Shown: piece after piece, positions 16,442-22,325 of the stretch
How positions within the stretch are numbered: position 1 is the stretch's first letter
Layout: each line of letters starts with the position of its first letter
NCBI GenBank assembly: GCA_030041545.1
Contig: JASHNQ010000062.1
Span: 1-38,155, forward strand
DNA: 38,155 nt
Reading direction: 5' to 3'
Origin: a candidate division FCPU426 bacterium
GTDB taxonomy: Bacteria > Oederibacteriota > Muellerivitia > Muellerivitales > Muellerivitaceae
Position numbers and translations under genes: made by a program
Notes under the pieces: model-generated
Database searches by the model: none
The model's input: only the letters and a program-made list of their open reading frames with translations
Told to the model about the DNA's origin: nothing

Positions 16442-17338
16442 TTAATTTGTCCTCCGGGCCATATAAAGCGCAAGTTCGATCAAGGGCCTTCCCTGGGGGC
16501 CGAAGGGCCGCAGGCAACGAAGGGCCTCGCGGGTAAGCCTCTCCACTTCTGCCTTCGATTTCTCCAACCCAATGGCGGCGGGATAGGTCATTTTACACCG
16601 CTCCCGGTCGCTCCCGGCCTTCTTGCCCAAGGCCTTGCTGTCCCCGGTTTCGTTCAGGATGTCATCCACGATTTGGAAAGCCAAGCCCGCGGCCCAGCCG
16701 TAGTCGGTCAAGGCATCGAGTTTTGGACGTGAAGCCCCAGCTAGCAAGGCCGGAAGACGGACGCTGGAGGCCAAAAGCGCCCCCGTTTTGCGTTGATGAA
16801 TGGAAAAAACCTTGGCTAAGGTTGGCTTTTGCCTTTCGGCTAGTACATCGTCCACTTGGCCGCCCACCATGCCGGGATAGCCGGCGTGGCGGGCTAGTTC
16901 ATTGACGACTGGGGGCAGGTTCTTCCGGTAGCGGGGACCGTAACCGACAGGGTTGGAAACCCATTCGAAGGCAAGGGTTTGGAGACCGTCTCCGGCCAGG
17001 ATGGCCATGGCTTCCCCGAAGACCTTGTGGTTGGTCTTGCGGCCCCGGCGGTAATCGTCATTGTCCAGGGCCGGCAGGTCGTCGTGGATGAGGCTGTAGG
17101 TATGGATGAGTTCCAGCGCGCAGGCGATTCGGAGGGATTCTTTTTGGGGTAAACCAACTGCTTCCGCCGAAGCCAGGCAAAGGATAGGGCGAAGCCGTTT
17201 TCCGCCCGCGAAGACGCTGTATTTCATGCTATCCCATAGGGTTTTGGGGCAGTTGGAACCGCTTCTAAAAACCTGCTGAAGCGCCTTATCCACCACGATG
17301 CGTTTTTGTTTCCGGTAGGTTTCGATGTTGAAGGGCAC
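16442..17338 (-). CDS. ispA: Short-chain polyprenyl diphosphate synthase (FPP/GGPP synthase)
   Basis: This 298-residue enzyme elongates DMAPP with IPP to farnesyl or geranylgeranyl diphosphate. GGKRLRP (45-51) binds diphosphate. The first Asp-rich motif, DDLPALDNDD (86-95), is intact. The second reads DDILNETGD (225-233), so the fifth position is Asn instead of the usual Asp. The start is a GTG at 17338. Its AGGGG binding site lies in the border of the 37-bp inverted repeat, and no ATG gives a better start. It is followed two bases later by the YuiD-like gene. Product chain length cannot be fixed from sequence; the short residues before the first motif suggest C15-C20. Confidence 0.93.
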   Translation of the reverse strand: MPFNIETYRKQKRIVVDKALQQVFRSGSNCPKTLWDSMKYSVFAGGKRLRPILCLASAEAVGLPQKESLRIACALELIHTYSLIHDDLPALDNDDYRRGRKTNHKVFGEAMAILAGDGLQTLAFEWVSNPVGYGPRYRKNLPPVVNELARHAGYPGMVGGQVDDVLAERQKPTLAKVFSIHQRKTGALLASSVRLPALLAGASRPKLDALTDYGWAAGLAFQIVDDILNETGDSKALGKKAGSDRERCKMTYPAAIGLEKSKAEVERLTREALRCLRPFGPQGRPLIELALYMARRTN

Positions 17339-17342
17339 TAGA

Positions 17343-17442
17343 CACCCCTCACCCTACCCTCTCCCGCAAGGGGAGAGGGGAACATTGTCTGCGACTCATC
17401 TTTTACCCTCTCCCCTTGCGGGAGAGGGTAGGGTGAGGGGTG
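17343..17442. repeat. 37-bp perfect inverted repeat (CCCTCACCCTACCCTCTCCC type)
   Basis: The left arm 17343-17379 and right arm 17406-17442 are exact reverse complements over 37 bases, separated by a 26-base loop. Each arm also folds on itself (CCCTCTCCC, GCAA, GGGGAGAGGG). As RNA it would form a very stable hairpin or two stacked hairpins between xseB (stop at 17458) and ispA (start at 17338). Its ispA-side border provides the AGGGG ribosome binding site. It is non-coding and MITE/REP-like. Confidence 0.9.
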
Positions 17443-17457
17443 AAGGGGTCTTGGCAT

Positions 17458-17682
17458 TTAAGATTTAGATTCGTCGTCTTTGGATTTGGCGGTGGCGGTC
17501 TTGAGGAGTGTTTTGACCTTTTTCTCGATCTCATTCAACCGCTGGTTGCACTCTTTGGTGAGCTTCATGCCTTCCTCAAACAGCTTGAGGGAATCTTCAA
17601 GTTTCAGGTCCCCCGATTCCATCTTTTCCACAATGGCTTCGAGCTTGGCGAGCAAGTCTTCAAAAGATGCCGGAGCAGGCAT
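17458..17682 (-). CDS. xseB: Exodeoxyribonuclease VII small subunit
   Basis: This 74-residue, highly helical protein begins MPAPASFEDLLAKLEAIVEKME and continues with GDLKLEDSLKLFEEGMKL and CNQRLNEIEKKV, the standard XseB pattern. Several copies coat the large subunit XseA in the enzyme that degrades single-stranded DNA to oligonucleotides. I start it at the ATG at 17682, which has GGGAGGA a few bases upstream, rather than at the in-frame TTG at 17694. Its partner xseA lies upstream at 19856-21133 but is separated by a secreted glycoside-hydrolase-like gene, which is unusual because xseA and xseB usually touch. Confidence 0.95.
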   Translation of the reverse strand: MPAPASFEDLLAKLEAIVEKMESGDLKLEDSLKLFEEGMKLTKECNQRLNEIEKKVKTLLKTATAKSKDDESKS

Positions 17683-17722
17683 GATTCCTCCCAAAGTAAA
17701 ATTGGGCTTATTTTACTTCACT

Positions 17723-19669
17723 TTACTTTTCAATGGCAAAAACTCGATAAGAATGTGGCGGAATTTGGACCTTGAAATCCATTTTGGGTGGCGATGGATT
17801 CTGCTTCGCCCACCAGTTATTCGGGTCGGGCGTCGGTTGAGGCAGGGGCTCCAGGGATACGCCCGTCATGGCATCCACGACCTTTTCATCCGCTCCGGGA
17901 AGGGTGATGGTCACATCACAGGTCTCAGGTCGGTACGACTCCACCACAAAGCTGTTGTTGTCATAGGCGAAAAGGGCAACTTGGGCGGGTGAATCAATCC
18001 GGACCGGGAAATTCTCTTGCAGGTAGCCCTTGATCGCCGTCACAACGCCCTGCGGCAGGTTGTAAAGATCGCCGATATTTTCGGGGATGGTCAGGACATA
18101 GAGGATGCCCTTGGAATAGTGGTTCATCAGCACGATGGGAAATCCCTTGGCCGAGGCCACGCCCCGGATAATGCCCCAGGCGTCGTTGGTGAAGAACCGT
18201 ATTTCCGGGAACAGGATGGAAGGGTTGTCGTGTTTGGGATCGTTCAGGTAAGTCCCGTTCCCCGCCCCGAACCCGTTGATGAAATCATGGATGGAGACGA
18301 TGCGGCCCGTGGATTCCGCTTCCAGGATGTCCTCGATTCCCTTCCCTTGCAGGGCCCCCAGGAGGCCCGAAGTAATGAAGACGTTCTTTCCTTCCCCCAG
18401 GCTCTCTTTGACCTTGGAAACGATCAAAGGGTCGAACTTGGCCGATTCGGTCAGCAGGATGGTTTGTGCGTCTTTCGGATATTCGGGGTAAAGCTCGATG
18501 GGAATGCCGATATTACCCAGGTAGTCGTGGAGAAAATCCTCACCCGTGGACTGGTAAGGTTTGTAACTGGCAACGCCGATGGGTTTTCCCAACTTCCCCA
18601 AGACTTGATCGATTTTTTCTAAAGCGTATCCCGCCACCCGGCCCCAGCCGGCCGGGGCTGTGTCACCCTTCATCGGTTTGAAAGTTTTGACCATCTCATC
18701 CCAATTAAAGCTGGTGTTGAGGTTTTTCCAGGCATCCCGGTCGCCTGGTTCCAATCCCTTGGATTCCGCCGCCGGGTACCAGTTGAAGAGCGTGATTTCA
18801 GGCGCCTTGGCCAGGAGTGTATCCCATAGCTGCTCCGGGTAACGGTCCACGTAGCGGGTACTGTAAGTGTCCACCCAGCCGCCCAGGTCGTCGCCACCGG
18901 GTCGGATATTGCTGAAGTACCGGAAGATCTCGTAGCTCTCGTACTGTTGGAGAAGCTGGTCGGTGATGGTGGGATCGCGGGTTTCGGTGCCCGTATAAAT
19001 ATAGTCGAACATCTTGGCTTCCTGGTCCAGGTCGTAGCCCAGGCCCTGGAAATGCTCGTACCAGTTGGGGTACTTGATGATCACCTTGATGTTGGGGTTG
19101 ATCTTGCGGGCGGGAGCCAGCACCAGGTCGCGGGCGGCCTCGCGCATGGTGTCCAGGCGGTATTGGGTCCAGGACCGCTTGCCCTTGGCCTTGATGTCGG
19201 CGTCAGACTTGCTGGTGTAGAAAAAGAAATCGTCCAGGATAACGTGGTCGAAATGGCGGGCAGCGATTTCCACGGCCTTCTTGCACTCCGCCCGGTCCCC
19301 GGGCTTTTCAAGGTCAAAGGTGCCGAATTGTCCGCCTTTCCCGCCCCCCGCCGAAAGGGTGATGCCGCCCCAGACCTCCACGCCCCGGTCCGTGAAAAAT
19401 TTCTTGATGGTTTCCAGGGTGGTTTCGTCGCAGAAGTTCTTGTCCCGGTAAACTTCCAGGTAAACCTTGTCGAACTTCACCTGCCCCATAGCCCGGTTGA
19501 ATTCCTTTTCCAGTCGCGCTGGATCGGAAAAGGATTTGGTGGAGTAAACCGTGATGTAGATAGCCGTCTTGAAGTTTTTGTAGTGGCCCAGAGGAGTTCT
19601 ATCGTCGGCTCGAACCGCGCCAAAGGAGATAAGAACGGCGGCCAGCAGAATAAAGCGAAAGGATTTCAT
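17723..19669 (-). CDS. Secreted glycoside-hydrolase-like TIM-barrel protein, unassigned family
   Basis: This 648-residue protein has a signal peptide (MKSFRFILLAAVLISFGAVRA, cleaved near residue 21). Residues about 35-340 look like a (beta/alpha)8 barrel: YITVYSTKSF, KVYLEVYRD, VEVWGGITLSAGG, HFDHVILDDFFFYTSK, KVIIKYPNWYEHF, MFDYIYTGTETRD, ITLFNWYPA. The VILDDFFF strand end has the paired acidic residues expected of a catalytic site. About 360-545 resembles a glutamine-amidotransferase-like Rossmann domain (GKNVFITSGLL), as in some beta-galactosidase-type enzymes. About 560-648 resembles a small beta-sandwich. It probably acts on a polysaccharide outside the cytoplasm; I cannot assign a GH family. 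It interrupts the xseA-xseB pair, with a long inverted repeat just upstream (19694-19854). GGGG precedes the ATG. Confidence 0.7.
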   Translation of the reverse strand: MKSFRFILLAAVLISFGAVRADDRTPLGHYKNFKTAIYITVYSTKSFSDPARLEKEFNRAMGQVKFDKVYLEVYRDKNFCDETTLETIKKFFTDRGVEVWGGITLSAGGGKGGQFGTFDLEKPGDRAECKKAVEIAARHFDHVILDDFFFYTSKSDADIKAKGKRSWTQYRLDTMREAARDLVLAPARKINPNIKVIIKYPNWYEHFQGLGYDLDQEAKMFDYIYTGTETRDPTITDQLLQQYESYEIFRYFSNIRPGGDDLGGWVDTYSTRYVDRYPEQLWDTLLAKAPEITLFNWYPAAESKGLEPGDRDAWKNLNTSFNWDEMVKTFKPMKGDTAPAGWGRVAGYALEKIDQVLGKLGKPIGVASYKPYQSTGEDFLHDYLGNIGIPIELYPEYPKDAQTILLTESAKFDPLIVSKVKESLGEGKNVFITSGLLGALQGKGIEDILEAESTGRIVSIHDFINGFGAGNGTYLNDPKHDNPSILFPEIRFFTNDAWGIIRGVASAKGFPIVLMNHYSKGILYVLTIPENIGDLYNLPQGVVTAIKGYLQENFPVRIDSPAQVALFAYDNNSFVVESYRPETCDVTITLPGADEKVVDAMTGVSLEPLPQPTPDPNNWWAKQNPSPPKMDFKVQIPPHSYRVFAIEK

Positions 19670-19693
19670 GATTACCCCATTATCTAAAATATA

Positions 19694-19854
19694 ATTGCTG
19701 TCATTGCGAGGAATGCCCGCTGAATAGGCGGGCGATCATGACGAAGCAACCCCAGTTTAAACATGCCGTTGCAAAGCACCTGCAACCAAGGCTTAAACCA
19801 CCCATAAACTGAGGTTGCTTCGCCTCAAAGTTCGAGGCTCGCAATGACAGCAAT
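19694..19854. repeat. Long inverted repeat element, TGTCATTGCGAGG family, copy 2
   Basis: Perfect 17-bp termini ATTGCTGTCATTGCGAG (19694-19710) and complement (19838-19854) are present. Nested inside are GCCCGC/GCGGGC and an imperfect 17-bp pair, GAAGCAACCCCAGTTTA with TAAACTGAGGTTGCTTC. It starts 25 bases upstream of the glycoside-hydrolase-like start and ends one base before the xseA stop codon (19856-19858). It has no coding capacity. Confidence 0.9.
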
Positions 19855-19855
19855 A

Positions 19856-21133
19856 TTATTCTTCTTTTGAAACAACCTCCGATTCTACCTTGCCTTTCTT
19901 CACTTGGATCGTGAGACGGTCGCCTTTTTTCACTTGGGCCGAATCCCTCAATATGGAACCGCTTTCTTTGAGCGTAACAATGGCATAACCCCGCTTCAGG
20001 GGGCCGTGGGGATGATAGGCCAGCAGTTGGGCTTCCAGGCCTTTAAGCTTCTCCCGGAAGGGCTTCATCATCTGAAGCGGGGTTGCGCGGGCAAGGAAAT
20101 CTGAAAGGCGCTGGAGCTGGAGTTGCTTATCCTGCAACGACTGCCGCAGGGCTCCCTGCAGGTCGTCCATGCGGCGGTCCAAATCCTGCCGCGCCTGGTC
20201 CAACAATAGGTCGGGACGACGGCTTTTGAGGGATTTTAGGAGTTCCTGCAGGTCGCGTTTTTTCCCGTCCAGGAGGTTTTCCAATGCCTCGGTGAGCCGG
20301 TGTTGAAGAAAATCCAATTGTTCTTCCACCTCATCCTTGCCTGGCGCCAAATGGGCGGCCGCGGCCGTCGGCGTGGGTTCGCGGCGGTCGGCCACGAAAT
20401 CGCAAAGGCTGAAATCCACCTCATGCCCTACCGCGCAAATGGTAGGAATGGAGCAATCAGCCAGGGCCCGAACAACCCCTTCGTCGTTGAAGGCCGCTAA
20501 ATCCTCCAGACTGCCCCCGCCCCGGGTTAGGACCAGAACGTCGTGTACTTCCCTTTGGGAAACCACTTCGATGGCCGCGATGATCTCCGCCGGGGCTTCC
20601 TCCCCCTGGACTTTCACCGGGAACAACTCCACATCGTCAATGCCAACACGGGTTTCCAGTATTTTCATGAAATCCTGGATAGCCGCGCCCGTGGGCGAGG
20701 TGATGAGGGCGATGCGATGGGGATGATCGGGGACCAGCTTTTTGCGGGATTCCTCAAAAAGCCCTTCGGCCTGGAGCTTTTTCTTGAGTTGTTCAAAGGC
20801 AAGGAGAAGCCCTCCCACGCCCACGGGCTCCAGGGTTCGGACATTGAGCTGGAACTGCCCCCTGGCCTCATAGAGGGTCACGACCCCGCCCGCGATGACC
20901 CTCATACCGGTTTCGGGTTGGAAAGTGAGGGCCTGGTTATTGCCCTTGAAGAAGGCGCAGGAGATGAGGCATCTCTCGTCCTTGAGGTCGAAATACATGT
21001 GGCCGGAGGGATGCTTGGTGAAGCGCCCGATTTCACCCTGGACTAGGACGTGGGGAAACTTGGATTCCAAAAGCGCACGGGCGGTCTGGACTAGTTCGGT
21101 GACGGAGTAAATGACGCGGGATTCGTTGCTCAT
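19856..21133 (-). CDS. xseA: Exodeoxyribonuclease VII large subunit
   Basis: This 425-residue catalytic subunit of ExoVII begins with an OB-fold nucleic-acid-binding domain (about 5-105: YSVTELVQTARALLESKFP, VQGEIGRFTKHPSGHMYFDLKD). The nuclease domain follows, with IALITSPTGAAIQDFMKIL (141-159), VLTRGGGSLEDLAAFNDE (201-218), AVGHEVDFSLCDFVADRR (234-251) and PTPTAAAAHLAP (253-264). A long coiled coil (265-370) binds XseB. The C-terminal LKRGYAIVT strand is present. AGGA lies about 7 bases before the ATG at 21133. It is flanked on both sides by copies of the same long inverted repeat. Its usual neighbour xseB is displaced by one gene. Confidence 0.97.
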   Translation of the reverse strand: MSNESRVIYSVTELVQTARALLESKFPHVLVQGEIGRFTKHPSGHMYFDLKDERCLISCAFFKGNNQALTFQPETGMRVIAGGVVTLYEARGQFQLNVRTLEPVGVGGLLLAFEQLKKKLQAEGLFEESRKKLVPDHPHRIALITSPTGAAIQDFMKILETRVGIDDVELFPVKVQGEEAPAEIIAAIEVVSQREVHDVLVLTRGGGSLEDLAAFNDEGVVRALADCSIPTICAVGHEVDFSLCDFVADRREPTPTAAAAHLAPGKDEVEEQLDFLQHRLTEALENLLDGKKRDLQELLKSLKSRRPDLLLDQARQDLDRRMDDLQGALRQSLQDKQLQLQRLSDFLARATPLQMMKPFREKLKGLEAQLLAYHPHGPLKRGYAIVTLKESGSILRDSAQVKKGDRLTIQVKKGKVESEVVSKEE

Positions 21134-21147
21134 TAAACATTCCTAAA

Positions 21148-21305
21148 TTGCTGTCATTGCGAGGAATGATCCCCGAACAGGGGCTCGGTTATGACGAAGC
21201 AACCTCAGTTTAAATATGACTTTGCAACAAATTCCACTTCACGGCAAAACAATCCATGAACTGGGGTTGCTTCGCCTCAAAATTCAAGGCTCGCAATGAC
21301 AGCAA
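21148..21305. repeat. Long inverted repeat element, TGTCATTGCGAGG family, copy 3
   Basis: Terminal arms TTGCTGTCATTGCGAG (21148-21163) and exact complement (21290-21305) are present. The interior holds CCCC/GGGG and the shared CGAAGCAACCTCAGTT / AACTGGGGTTGCTTCG pair. It starts 15 bases upstream of the xseA ATG and ends 5 bases before the PfkB stop (21311). It is non-coding. Confidence 0.9.
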
Positions 21306-21310
21306 AAACC

Positions 21311-22234
21311 TTAAACCTTTTTAACTTTTACACTTTTAACCAACTTCGAAACCATCTGTGGCTTAAACCCCATAATCCCCATTTGGGCGACCGAAGTAGC
21401 AGTGGCACAGGCCAGGGCAGCCCGGTCTTTCAAGTTTTTGTTCTGGTGAACGCCCCTGAGACAACCGGCCAAAAAGCCATCCCCAGTCCCCACTACAAAT
21501 CCATTGATCGGCTTTCCCGAATATTTCACTTGGAAGATTTCCTGTTCGTTCCAAACCACAGCGCCAAAAGCGCCGTCCGTGACAGCGCCATGAACCAACC
21601 CGATCTTATTGAGAACGGTCCGCCTTAATTGGGGAATGGCGAAAAGGCCCGGCACCCTCCACCCCAGGGCCTCTGACAATTCGTCGAGATTCACCTTGAA
21701 AAACCAGGGCTTGGCCTGGAGCGCCTCATAAAGGGGAGGGCCGGAGGTATCCACGACTGTCCAGACCCCTTTACGATTGAAGGACTTCACCCATGCCGCG
21801 TAAAGGGCCTGGTTCATGCCTTGGGGCAGGCGGCCCGTCATCACCAAAAGATCGCCCCTCTTGACCGACCGTTCCAATTTCCCGAAATCGGCCAGGTCCA
21901 ATTCAAAGCCGGGATGGTTGTATTTTTGGATTTTATTCCCCATCCCAACGATCACGTTGAGGCGAACCGGCGCCTTCGAGCTCAGGAACCGGACCGGCAA
22001 CCCTTCCCTTTCCAAAAGGCGGCGGAAAAGGACGTGGGTGGGGTGGTTTCCCCCACCCGTGCCAAGCCAAGTGGTATAGGGAATACCGCTTTTGCGCAGG
22101 AAGCGGGCGATATTCAGGGCTTTTCCACCCGCTTCCACGTTGGAATGCAAGACTTCCCCGATTTTTCCATGGACCGGGTCCTTCAACTCTAGTCCCAGGT
22201 CTAAGGCAGGGTTAAGGGTCACCAGGTGGATCAT
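21311..22234 (-). CDS. PfkB-family sugar-phosphate kinase (1-phosphofructokinase/tagatose-6-P kinase type)
   Basis: This 307-residue ribokinase-fold kinase phosphorylates a sugar phosphate with ATP. The N-terminal LVTLNPALD (4-12) and EAGGKALNIARFL (35-47) are diagnostic of the LacC/FruK subgroup of hexose kinases. The C-terminal GTGDGFLAGCL (249-259) is the anion hole with catalytic Asp252. KVNLDELSEALG (180-191) matches the PfkB mid-motif. No phosphotransferase or other sugar gene is adjacent, so the natural substrate cannot be fixed; fructose 1-phosphate, tagatose 6-phosphate and fructose 6-phosphate are all possible. The ribosome binding site is weak. The gene lies between repeats at 21148-21305 and 22247-22321. 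Confidence 0.85.
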   Translation of the reverse strand: MIHLVTLNPALDLGLELKDPVHGKIGEVLHSNVEAGGKALNIARFLRKSGIPYTTWLGTGGGNHPTHVLFRRLLEREGLPVRFLSSKAPVRLNVIVGMGNKIQKYNHPGFELDLADFGKLERSVKRGDLLVMTGRLPQGMNQALYAAWVKSFNRKGVWTVVDTSGPPLYEALQAKPWFFKVNLDELSEALGWRVPGLFAIPQLRRTVLNKIGLVHGAVTDGAFGAVVWNEQEIFQVKYSGKPINGFVVGTGDGFLAGCLRGVHQNKNLKDRAALACATATSVAQMGIMGFKPQMVSKLVKSVKVKKV

Positions 22235-22246
22235 ATTGAACCGGGC

Positions 22247-22321
22247 ATCAGGAATCAGGTATCAGCAAGAGCAAAGACTTTAAGCATCTACTGAGACCTG
22301 AAACCTAACGCCTGACACCTG
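22247..22321. repeat. Intergenic inverted repeat built of TCAGG words
   Basis: The left arm ATCAGGAATCAGGTATCAG (22247-22265) is made of iterated (A)TCAGG words. The right arm 22291-22321 carries their complements (CTGAGACCTG, CCTGACACCTG). The loop is about 25 bases. It fills most of the gap between the TPR gene stop (22326) and the PfkB start (22234). It resembles the degenerate element at 12571-12627. Confidence 0.7.
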
Positions 22322-22325
22322 CCTT

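Noticed and set aside
17343-17442. Possible CRISPR or tandem repeat
   Set aside because: The two copies are inverted, not direct, and there are no regularly spaced further units.
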